This document shows, one piece after another, positions 32,972 to 40,167 of a stretch of 64,000 nt of DNA. A program made the position numbers and the translations under genes. Source of the DNA: Nocardia neocaledoniensis (lineage in GTDB: Bacteria > Actinomycetota > Actinomycetes > Mycobacteriales > Mycobacteriaceae); assembly GCF_003182135.1 (NCBI RefSeq), contig NZ_QGTL01000002.1:62001-126000 (forward strand), in the 5' to 3' direction. Below the pieces are notes generated by a model that saw only the letters and a program-made list of their open reading frames with translations, was not told the origin of the DNA and did not search any database. The stretch's first letter is position 1. Every line of letters starts with the position of its first letter.

Positions 32972-33409
32972 ATGGCCCCCTTCATCGTCCTCATCGTCGT
33001 CACCGCCGCGACCCGGCTGATCGGCTGGCTCACCGACCTCACCTGGCCCGACTCCTGGCCGCACGCCCTCACCGTCGGCCTGGCCGCGATGTTCGCCCTC
33101 ACCGCCACGGCCCACTTCCAGCAGCCGCGCCGCGCTGCCCTCATCGCCATGGTCCCGCCGAGCTTCCCCTCGGCCCCCGCCATGGTCACACTCACCGGCA
33201 TCCTCGAAATCGCAGGCGCCCTCGGCCTTCTCATCCCCGCCACCACCGAACTCGCCGCGGCCTGCCTCTTCGCACTCCTGCTGGCCATGTTCCCCGCCAA
33301 CATCCGCGCCGCCCGCGAAAACCTGGGCATCAAAACCATGCCCCTCCCCGCCCGCACGGCCTTGCAGATGATCTTCCTCGCCGCGTGCGCCGTGGTGGTC
33401 GTGGGCTGA
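32972..33409 (+). CDS. DoxX-like small membrane protein
   Basis: This 145-aa protein has four hydrophobic helices (about residues 1-18, 30-45, 68-90 and 122-143) and the DoxX-like pattern LTGILEIAGALGLLIPATTELAAACLFALLLAMFPANI. DoxX-like proteins are often linked to redox or stress responses, but their biochemical role is unclear. The ATG at 32972 has GAGGAA ahead. It is divergent from the TetR gene and converges with the 33.4-kb regulator after 4 bp. Confidence 0.75.
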   Translation: MAPFIVLIVVTAATRLIGWLTDLTWPDSWPHALTVGLAAMFALTATAHFQQPRRAALIAMVPPSFPSAPAMVTLTGILEIAGALGLLIPATTELAAACLFALLLAMFPANIRAARENLGIKTMPLPARTALQMIFLAACAVVVVG

Positions 33410-33413
33410 CGGT

Positions 33414-34331
33414 TCAGCGTGCGAGCGCCTCGCGTTGCGCCGGGGACAGGCGGTCAGGTCCCGTGGTGACGGTGAATGTGTCTGCGCCAGTGGCGAGTAG
33501 GGCGAGTGGGTCGCCGAGGTTGGGGTGTCGTTCGAGCAAGTCGAGCGCGCCGACGACCCGGTCCCGGGGCCATGCCAGCGCGAGGCTCAGCGCGTCGATC
33601 GTGCGCGGACGGCCCGCGTGGACGAGGGCGGCGAGGACGGTCAGCGCGTCGTCGGCGGCACCGTCGGCGAGGTCGCTGCCGCCCATCTGCGCGCTGAGCC
33701 GGGCGAAGAACCGGCCCATCTCGGCGAGCCGGGCGCCCGCAGTCGTGTCGGCACCGAAGATCTCGATGCCCCGCTGGGCGGCGGTCGCTATCTCGCCGTG
33801 CGCGCCGGTGTCGGCCTGCCACGCGCGCAGCCACACCCCGTCGTCGACGCGGTAGCGCTCGCGTCGTCCCACCGAATCCGGTTGGCGCCGGACGAGTTCC
33901 ATCGTTTCGAGGTAGCCGATGGATTTGGAGACCGAGGCGGGGCTGACTCGTAGTTCGCGCACGAGGTCGGCGGAGGTCAGTCCCGCGGTGTCGGCGGTGA
34001 GCAGCCGCACGAAGACTCGCGCGACCATTCCGGGGAGGCCGGTCGCGGACAGCAGCGCCGCGAACCGGTCCACGAACTCGCGCTCCACCGCACCGGACTG
34101 CCCGTCGTCCGAGGTCGGCGGCGACGGCACTCGCCTGCGCGCACGGTGGCCCGCGGCCCGGTGCGCGCGCTCGGCGGCGTAGTCGCCGGATTCGCCGTTG
34201 CGCGCGACCTCGCGACTGATCGTCGAGGTCGGCCTGCCGAGCCGTCGGCCGATCTCGGCGTACCCGAGTCCGTCGGCGAGCCACACCGCGATCCGGCGGC
34301 GCTCCTCGTGCGTCAGCCTGCCTCCCTGCAC
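33414..34331 (-). CDS. Transcriptional regulator with IS30-type HTH fused to a MarR/GbsR-like domain
   Basis: This 305-aa protein starts at the GTG at 34329-34331, which has AGGAGG about 6 bases upstream; the longer frame to 34400 has no such site. Residues 5-45 (LTHEERRRIAVWLADGLGYAEIGRRLGRPTSTISREVARNG) form the helix-turn-helix usually found at the N-terminus of IS30 transposases. No DDE nuclease domain follows. Instead there is a winged-helix region (TSADLVRELRVSPASVSKSIGYLETMELVRRQ) of the MarR/GbsR kind. It is divergent from the small-protein/hydrolase pair at 34.5 kb and probably controls it. Confidence 0.75.
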   Translation of the reverse strand: MQGGRLTHEERRRIAVWLADGLGYAEIGRRLGRPTSTISREVARNGESGDYAAERAHRAAGHRARRRVPSPPTSDDGQSGAVEREFVDRFAALLSATGLPGMVARVFVRLLTADTAGLTSADLVRELRVSPASVSKSIGYLETMELVRRQPDSVGRRERYRVDDGVWLRAWQADTGAHGEIATAAQRGIEIFGADTTAGARLAEMGRFFARLSAQMGGSDLADGAADDALTVLAALVHAGRPRTIDALSLALAWPRDRVVGALDLLERHPNLGDPLALLATGADTFTVTTGPDRLSPAQREALAR

Positions 34332-34514
34332 CGCGACCTCCTTTGCTTTCCCGACAACGCAGTGCAACAACTCGCTCGCCAGAATTGCGTTAGTTGTCAA
34401 TGCTGTTGCAACGATTGGCGGATTGTCCTGGCATTACCCTGACAGGTCGTTGATCAGATAGTGAACGCAACATAGCTTTTTCTCATCCGGAAAGCAGGAA
34501 TGAGAGGCAGCGGA
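34332..34514. promoter_or_regulatory. Divergent regulatory gap with repeated GTTGT/ACAAC motifs
   Basis: This 183-base gap is less GC-rich than its surroundings and contains several copies of ACAACT/AGTTGT and TGCAAC/GTTGCA, including an ACAACT at about 34368 facing an AGTTGT at about 34392. These may be sites for the adjacent IS30-type HTH regulator. I could not define one clean operator. Confidence 0.35.
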
Positions 34515-34772
34515 ATGCATGTAATGGCTGTATCGACCGTCTCGGACAACGACAAATTCTGGAGTGGACTCCGGCGGGCACACGCCAGGCTCCCACGGGG
34601 CGCCGCATGGAAGGTGGCGGTAGCGAGCAAGGACGGCGCCGCGGCGGTGAACATCATCACCCACGACTCGATCGAGGCCGTCCGGGAGTTCGTCGAGGCC
34701 CACGCCGGCGACTACGCGACGACGCAGTACTTCGAAGCCGACGCCGCGAACGCGATCGGCCTCCCGCGATGA
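34515..34772 (+). CDS. Small conserved hypothetical protein
   Basis: This 85-aa protein (MHVMAVSTVSDNDKFWSGL... ending YFEADAANAIGLPR) resembles small alpha/beta proteins of the dimeric ferredoxin-like kind found in many actinobacteria and proteobacteria, in which a DxxxFW start and a YFEVDAANAMGL end recur. No catalytic residue is apparent. I prefer the ATG at 34515, with AGAGG upstream; ATG codons at 34500 and 34524 are also possible. Its stop overlaps the start of the serine hydrolase (ATGA), so the two are coupled and probably act together. Confidence 0.6.
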   Translation: MHVMAVSTVSDNDKFWSGLRRAHARLPRGAAWKVAVASKDGAAAVNIITHDSIEAVREFVEAHAGDYATTQYFEADAANAIGLPR

Positions 34773-36166
34773 CGCTCGATCTGTCGCGGTCCAGGGCCAG
34801 GATCACCGAACTACTCGCCGAACACGGCATCCCGAGCGCGGCGATCGGCGTGCTGCGCGACGGCGAGATCGCCGAATTCGCCACCGGGGTCAAGAATGTG
34901 GAAACGCGCGAACCCGCGACCACGGACACCGTCTACCAGATCGGGTCCATGACCAAGACGTGGACCGCGCTGGCGTTCCTGCGATTCGTCGACGAGGGCC
35001 GAGCCGACCTCGACGCACCGGTGCGGACCTACCTGCCCGATTTCGCGGTCGCCGATCCCCGCACGAGCGCCGCACTCACCGCGCGTCACCTGCTCCAGCA
35101 CACCCACGGCATCGAGGAGACCTACGGCGACCCCGGTGCGGACGACGACGTCTACGCACGCATGGTCGCCGGCATGGCCGACGCGCGACATGTGTTCCCG
35201 CTCGGACACACCCACGGCTACAGTCCCGCCCTCGGATACGCCGTCCTCGCACGGATCATGGAGGTGCTCGACGGCAAACCCTGGGACGCCGTCCTGCGCG
35301 CCCGGCTCTTCAACCCCATGGGCCTGACCAGTACGAACAGCAGACACGAGGAGGTCGACCAGACCAGGGCCGCGACCGGTCATCTGCTCCGCTCGCCTGG
35401 GGAGGACCCCTTCGTCACGCCCATCGACCACCTGCCGCGCGCCTTCGGCCCCGGCGGGAACATCACCTCCACCATCCGGGAGGTACTCGGGTTCGCCCAT
35501 GTCCTGCTCAACGAAGGCGTGGCGCCGAACGGGACTCAGATCGTCTCCGCCGCCGGCCTCCTGGAGATGACGTCTTCCCGGGTACCCGTGCCGGACCCGT
35601 ACCTGATCGGCCCCGAGTGGGCGCTCGGCCTCGTCGTGTGCGACTGGCACGGTGAAACCGTCTACGCCACCGACGGCAGCACCATCGGTCAGAACGCCCG
35701 CCTCCGCCTGCTCCCCGACTCCGGCACCGCGATCGCCGTCCTCATCAACGGCAGCCCCCGGGAGAGCTTCCACCGCGCGGCGTTCACCGCGATCCTCTCC
35801 GACCTCGGCACGACCACCCTCCCCGACGCACCCACACCGAACCCGACGCTGCGTCTCGACCCACACAGGTACGAGGGCGTCTACAGCGGCCCCGACGCCC
35901 GCTACGAGGTGTCCGCCGAGAACGACAAGCTCTACCTGACCATGGTTCTGGACCCGATGCGAGCCGACCTGCTCCACCACCCCGAGCGCCTCCGCTACGA
36001 GCTTCAACCGATAACCGAGACCCACTTCCTCATGCCCGCGATCGATCCCACCGAAGACACCCGAACGATCGCCCTCTACGACTTCACCGACGGCACCGCC
36101 CGCTACCTCCACACCAACGCCCGCGCCAACCCCCGCCTGGACACACCCCAGAACGCCGTGGAGTAG
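34769..36166 (+). CDS. Serine hydrolase, beta-lactamase (class C/PBP4-like) family
   Basis: This 465-aa protein has the nucleophile motif SMTK at about residues 59-62 within GSMTKTWTALAFLRFVDEGR. The usual YSN second motif appears as YSPALGYAVLARIME (about 151), so proline replaces asparagine. The third motif region reads YATDGSTIGQNARL near 299. A C-terminal 110-residue domain follows the hydrolase fold (YEGVYSGPDARYEVSAENDKLYL), as in D-aminopeptidase/EstB-like enzymes. No signal peptide is seen, so it is probably cytoplasmic. Its ATG overlaps the stop of the small protein by 4 bases. It is likely an esterase or amidase; true beta-lactamase activity is doubtful. Confidence 0.8.
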   Translation: MTLDLSRSRARITELLAEHGIPSAAIGVLRDGEIAEFATGVKNVETREPATTDTVYQIGSMTKTWTALAFLRFVDEGRADLDAPVRTYLPDFAVADPRTSAALTARHLLQHTHGIEETYGDPGADDDVYARMVAGMADARHVFPLGHTHGYSPALGYAVLARIMEVLDGKPWDAVLRARLFNPMGLTSTNSRHEEVDQTRAATGHLLRSPGEDPFVTPIDHLPRAFGPGGNITSTIREVLGFAHVLLNEGVAPNGTQIVSAAGLLEMTSSRVPVPDPYLIGPEWALGLVVCDWHGETVYATDGSTIGQNARLRLLPDSGTAIAVLINGSPRESFHRAAFTAILSDLGTTTLPDAPTPNPTLRLDPHRYEGVYSGPDARYEVSAENDKLYLTMVLDPMRADLLHHPERLRYELQPITETHFLMPAIDPTEDTRTIALYDFTDGTARYLHTNARANPRLDTPQNAVE

Positions 36167-36180
36167 CCGTTCCGGAACGG
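36167..36180. other. Perfect palindrome after the serine hydrolase gene
   Basis: CCGTTCCGGAACGG lies directly after the stop codon at 36166 and overlaps GGAAC-GG-GTTCC (36174-36185). It may be part of a terminator or a protein-binding site. The remaining 220 bases before 36407 show no gene; a short reading frame there has no family resemblance. Confidence 0.35.
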
Positions 36181-36406
36181 GTTCCCTCGAGCCTCAACGG
36201 AAAGGTTTCGCGCAGTCGATCGTGATCCCCATCCACCGATTCGCCATGCCTACCAGCATGAACGAATCGGGTGGTCCATGCTGGGCGTCATGCCGGAATC
36301 CGTGCGGGTGTCCGGTAGGGCTGCTGGGATTCAGCGCCGCATCAGACCGAGCGTTATCCTCGGTGCGGGAGGCGGACGGGGGAAGTACCGCCGCGGGGAG
36401 GGATCG

Positions 36407-38113
36407 ATGGACGACAGTCGGACGACTTTGCCACGGCTACGGGACTATTCGCGGCCTCTGACGGCCGCCGCGATTCTCGGTGTCGTCTTGTTGACCGGGG
36501 GCATAGCGCTGGGTCTGCACAGTCTTGTCTTCGCGGCGGGCAATCCCGTCGAGATCCAGCCGCGCATCGCCGGCGACATCGCCGACGAGCTAGGGGTTTT
36601 CGCCATCGTGCTCGGCGTGGCGGCGTTGCTGGCGCTCGCGGGCGCGCTGCGGTGGTCGCGGTCGCTGCAGGCCGCCGGGTTCGGCAACGTGCCGACCGTC
36701 GCGATGCATCTCATCGTCGTCGCCGAGTTCGTGATCAGCGTCAAGCTCGACATCCGCGACACCGTCATGCGGACCTTGGAGCACTACTCCCGGTTTCCGC
36801 AGCTACCGGTAGCGGTCGCGGCGTGGATCCTGACCGTGGTCGGCACGGTTCTGGTGCTCGGCGCGTCGTTCGCCCCTCCGGTGCGCGGTGCGCTGTCGCG
36901 GCGGTCCGGCGCCACGATGGCGATGATCGGTGTGCTGGTCTGCGCGATCGCGACGGGTATCGCCGTGCGCGCGGGGGACGACAGCCGGTTCATCGACCAC
37001 CGCACCGCACCGCCCGCGGCAGCGGCACCCGTGCCGAGCCGGCTGGGGACCGAACAGTTCCGGCTCGAGCTGCCCAGCTCGGCCACCGTGGTGGCGGGCG
37101 GGCCCGGATTTCTGGTCGGAACCGACACGGGCATCACGGCCTATGACGGCGTCACGGGTGAACCGCGCTGGCATCATCTGCGTCCGGGCGCGCACGAACA
37201 GGGCGTGCGCCTCGACGTTCGGTCCCTCGCGGTGATCGGACCCGAGAACGTTGCGATTTCCTACTGGAACCGGCTGGGATGGAAGGCTTTCGACGCTTCC
37301 ACGGGCGAAGTGCTCTGGACTTCCACCGATTTCAGCCACGGCGAGTCGACGGAGCTGGGCACGGTCGAGCCCGACGTCTCGCTCCCGATGTTGACCTGGC
37401 GCGACGGCGGCGCGCTCATCCGCTACGACGCGCGAACCGGGCGCCGGATGTGGTCCGCTCCGCGCGTCCCCGTCGACTGTGCGAAGGGACAGTCGACCAC
37501 CGCGATCACCTCGACGGCCGTCTACCAGGTGATGCTGTGCGGCACCGGATCCACCACGACGACCGCCATCCGCGCCCTCGACGCCCTGACCGGCACACCG
37601 ATCGCCCAGCGCGACCTCGCGGTACCCGACGCCCGGCGGGTGCCGGAAGTGTCCGTGGTGGACGATGTCGTTTCGGTCGACTGGGACCAGCGAGCCGGTC
37701 CGCTTCGCCACGTGCACTTCGCTTCTCCCGACGACCTGCGCACCGCCGAGGTGACCGAACCCGCGAGCGTACTGTCCGCCGACCCGACCGCCGTCCTCAG
37801 CACGGTGGGCAGCAGAACGACGCTGACCGAGCGCGACCACCCCGCTGGGACCAGGCCACTTCCCGTCGTCCTCGGCCACGCCAGGTACTCCCTGCCGTAT
37901 CGCGAGACGCTCCTGCTGGCCGAGGAGGTGGTCTCGATCGACGACGGCCTGCGCACGTGGCACCGCGGCGATCTCGTCGAGAACACGCCGCCGAACAGCC
38001 TCGCCCGGTGCGATCCGGCACAGCTGCTCCCGGCGCCGGGGATCGTGTTGATCCTGTGCGACGCCGCCACCACCGCCGAAACCCAGCAGATCATCGGTGC
38101 CGCTCACCGCTGA
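36407..38113 (+). CDS. Membrane protein with PQQ-type beta-propeller domain (paralogue 2)
   Basis: This 568-aa protein has the same plan as the protein at 11651-13417: about five transmembrane helices in the first 185 residues, a Thr/Pro/Ala linker, and a propeller domain. The domain has YDGVTGEPRWHHLRPG, SYWNRLGWKAFDASTGEVLWTSTDFS and YDARTGRRMWSAP. Shared landmarks with paralogue 1 include YWxxxGWxAFDxxTGExLWT and cysteines at matching places (VDCAKGQ versus SACAGT). The ATG at 36407 follows GGGGAGGG by 4 bases. No catalytic site can be pointed to. It is followed by a convergent TetR gene. The role is unknown. Confidence 0.8.
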   Translation: MDDSRTTLPRLRDYSRPLTAAAILGVVLLTGGIALGLHSLVFAAGNPVEIQPRIAGDIADELGVFAIVLGVAALLALAGALRWSRSLQAAGFGNVPTVAMHLIVVAEFVISVKLDIRDTVMRTLEHYSRFPQLPVAVAAWILTVVGTVLVLGASFAPPVRGALSRRSGATMAMIGVLVCAIATGIAVRAGDDSRFIDHRTAPPAAAAPVPSRLGTEQFRLELPSSATVVAGGPGFLVGTDTGITAYDGVTGEPRWHHLRPGAHEQGVRLDVRSLAVIGPENVAISYWNRLGWKAFDASTGEVLWTSTDFSHGESTELGTVEPDVSLPMLTWRDGGALIRYDARTGRRMWSAPRVPVDCAKGQSTTAITSTAVYQVMLCGTGSTTTTAIRALDALTGTPIAQRDLAVPDARRVPEVSVVDDVVSVDWDQRAGPLRHVHFASPDDLRTAEVTEPASVLSADPTAVLSTVGSRTTLTERDHPAGTRPLPVVLGHARYSLPYRETLLLAEEVVSIDDGLRTWHRGDLVENTPPNSLARCDPAQLLPAPGIVLILCDAATTAETQQIIGAAHR

Positions 38114-38131
38114 TCGGCGACCGATCACGGT

Positions 38132-38794
38132 CTAGCGGGTGGCGCTCAGACCGAGGTGGACTGTGTCGGCGAAGGCGGTCAGGTCCCTGATCAGGACGTC
38201 GATGTCGCCCGTGGCTCCCGCGTCGGTGTGCAACCAGTCGGAGACGGTTTCGAAGAGGCCGCCGATGGTGGCGACGGCGAGGGCGTGCAGGTCGATGCCG
38301 ATGCCTTCGGGCGGCACGAATCCGTATTCGCGCCAGAGGGTTTCGAGGAATTGGGCGGCCCAGCGGCGGTTGACGCGGCGCTGCTGTTCGACCTTGGCCG
38401 AGATGCCGCTGGCCTCGCCGAAGGTCACCTTCGCGACGCGCGGATCGTCGACCATCGAATGGGCGAAGGCGCCGATCACGGCGGCCACCACGGCGCGGCG
38501 GTCGCCGGAGGAGTCGGCCAGCGCCGCGGCGACCATGTCCTGGGCGCGTTCGCTCTGCTGCTGGAGCAGTGCCAGGTAGCAGTCCTCCTTGCTGTCGAAC
38601 AGCTCGTAGAACGCCTTGTTGCCGACGAACGCGGTCTGGCAGATCTGCTCGATCGCGGTGTTGACATACCCCTCGGCGGCGATCAGCTCGAACGCGGCGG
38701 CCAGGATCTGCTCGCGGCGGCGGGCGCGGCGCTGTTCGGCGTCCAGTCCCTGGATGCGCCGGGAGCGCACTGGACTCTTGTCGGTCGACGTCAC
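38132..38794 (-). CDS. TetR family transcriptional regulator
   Basis: This 220-aa protein has a basic start (QRRARRREQILAAAFELIAAEGYVNTAIEQICQTAFVGNKAFYELFDSKEDCYLALL) that forms the usual TetR helix-turn-helix around residues 30-75, then an all-helical ligand domain. I place the start at the GTG at 38792-38794; the open frame to 38872 would run across the palindromic operator. It faces the secreted lipase gene across a 95-bp gap, so it most likely represses itself and the lipase/acyl-CoA ligase pair. Confidence 0.85.
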   Translation of the reverse strand: MTSTDKSPVRSRRIQGLDAEQRRARRREQILAAAFELIAAEGYVNTAIEQICQTAFVGNKAFYELFDSKEDCYLALLQQQSERAQDMVAAALADSSGDRRAVVAAVIGAFAHSMVDDPRVAKVTFGEASGISAKVEQQRRVNRRWAAQFLETLWREYGFVPPEGIGIDLHALAVATIGGLFETVSDWLHTDAGATGDIDVLIRDLTAFADTVHLGLSATR

Positions 38795-38822
38795 GCAGCT
38801 CAGCCTACCGATCGCGCAATAA

Positions 38823-38850
38823 GAACAAGACCTCTTGTTCATAACAAGAG
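38823..38850. promoter_or_regulatory. Overlapping palindromic TetR operators
   Basis: Two perfect palindromes share their middle: GAACAAGA-CC-TCTTGTTC (38823-38840) and CTCTTGTT-CAT-AACAAGAG (38832-38850). They lie between the divergent TetR and lipase genes and overlap the predicted -35 of the lipase promoter. This is the clearest repressor site in the window. Confidence 0.75.
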
Positions 38851-38863
38851 AACCTGCTGTAAT
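38835..38863 (+). promoter_or_regulatory. Predicted promoter of the lipase gene
   Basis: TTGTTC (38835-38840), 17 bases, then TGTAAT (38858-38863), a near-consensus -10. The lipase ATG is 27 bases downstream. The -35 sits inside the palindromes, so bound TetR would exclude polymerase. Confidence 0.55.
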
Positions 38864-38889
38864 CGGGATCACCTACCGAAGGAGATGCC

Positions 38890-40167
38890 ATGCGACGCTG
38901 CACGGCCACCCACCGATCCCGTCTCGGCACCACCGCCCTGCTCGGCGCCGTCGCGCTGACGCTGGCCGCGGGGACTGCCACCGCCGACGATTTCCAGCTC
39001 CCGCCGCTGCCGAACGAGGCGCAGGTGTACCCGGCGGTGGTCCCGCTGCCCACACCCCAGAACGACCCCTGGTACGCGGACCCGGCCGACCTCGACAGCC
39101 GCGCCAACGGCGACGTCCTCCGGAGCCGCGTCGTGCAGACGTACGCGCTCGGCATCCCCGTACCGGTGCACACCACCCAACTGCTCTTCCGCAGCACAGA
39201 CGCGCAGGACACCCCCATCAGCACCGCGACCACCGTGCTCGTGCCGGGCATCCCGTGGCTGGGTCCCGGTGCGCGACCGCTCATCTCGTACCAGGAGGCC
39301 ATCGACAGTCTCGGTCAGCAGTGCAATCCCTCGTACACCCTGCGGGCGGGCATCCAGAAGGAAGTCGCGCTGATCGGCCAGTTCCTGTCGGCGGGCGCGG
39401 CGGTGGCGGTCACCGATTTCGACGGGAAGCGCAACACGATCATGTCCCCGGCCGAGGGCCGGATGGTGCTCGACGGCATCCGCGCGGCCAAGCGCGGCGG
39501 CCTCGGCCTCGAGGCGTCGCCGGTGGGACTGTGGGGCTACTCGGGCGGCGGCAATTCCTCGGCGTCGGCGGCCGAACAGCGCCGTCACTACGCTCCCGAG
39601 CTCGAGATCAAGGGCAGCGCGCAGGGCGGCATCCCCGGTGACAAGGTCGCCATCGCCCCGTTCGCCATCTCCGGTCAGCAGCCGCAGGCCAATTTCACCG
39701 GTTGGCTGGCGGTGCTCGGCCTGGCTCGCGAGTACCCCGAGTTCGATCAGGCCCTGCAGACCTACCTCACACCGGAGGGCAAGCAGGTGGCCGCGGATCT
39801 CGAAAACCGTTGTCTCTACACCACTGTCGCGTCCACGCTGCTGCGTCCCGTGGTCGACTACCTGACCGATCCGGAGGCCGCGCTGGCCGCCGCGCACGAA
39901 GCACTCTCGGCGGCGAGTTTCGGCCGGCCCGAGAACACGCCCGACATCCCGCTGCTCATGTGGCACTCGACCACCGATCAGCTGCTGCCCGCCGAACTCG
40001 CCATCGACAAGATCGCGGCGGCCTATTGCGCACGCGGGGTGAACATGCGGATGTTCCGGGTGCCGATGTCGGAGCACATCAGCGCCGAGATCGTGCCCGA
40101 GCTGGGGACGGTCGCCTGGCTGCTCGCGGTGACCGCGGGGGCGGATCCGGGGCCGCGGGTATGTTGA
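38890..40167 (+). CDS. Secreted lipase (LIP/secretory lipase family)
   Basis: This 425-aa protein has a signal peptide of about 32 residues (hydrophobic core TTALLGAVALTLAAGTATA) and an alpha/beta-hydrolase body. The nucleophile elbow is GLWGYSGGGNSS (about residues 213-224). The acid is probably in LLMWHSTTDQLLP (about 355-367) and the histidine in VPMSEHIS (about 391-398). It resembles actinobacterial secretory lipases that hydrolyse triacylglycerols or other lipid esters outside the cell. GAAGGAG lies just before the ATG. Its stop overlaps the acyl-CoA ligase start by 7 bases, pairing lipid release with fatty-acid activation. Confidence 0.88.
   Translation: MRRCTATHRSRLGTTALLGAVALTLAAGTATADDFQLPPLPNEAQVYPAVVPLPTPQNDPWYADPADLDSRANGDVLRSRVVQTYALGIPVPVHTTQLLFRSTDAQDTPISTATTVLVPGIPWLGPGARPLISYQEAIDSLGQQCNPSYTLRAGIQKEVALIGQFLSAGAAVAVTDFDGKRNTIMSPAEGRMVLDGIRAAKRGGLGLEASPVGLWGYSGGGNSSASAAEQRRHYAPELEIKGSAQGGIPGDKVAIAPFAISGQQPQANFTGWLAVLGLAREYPEFDQALQTYLTPEGKQVAADLENRCLYTTVASTLLRPVVDYLTDPEAALAAAHEALSAASFGRPENTPDIPLLMWHSTTDQLLPAELAIDKIAAAYCARGVNMRMFRVPMSEHISAEIVPELGTVAWLLAVTAGADPGPRVC

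Noticed and set aside
34515..34772. MbtH-like helper protein for the NRPSs
   Set aside because: The small protein lacks the MbtH signature (FxVLxNxExQxSLWP and the conserved tryptophans) and is coupled to a serine hydrolase. No MbtH-like gene was found in the window.
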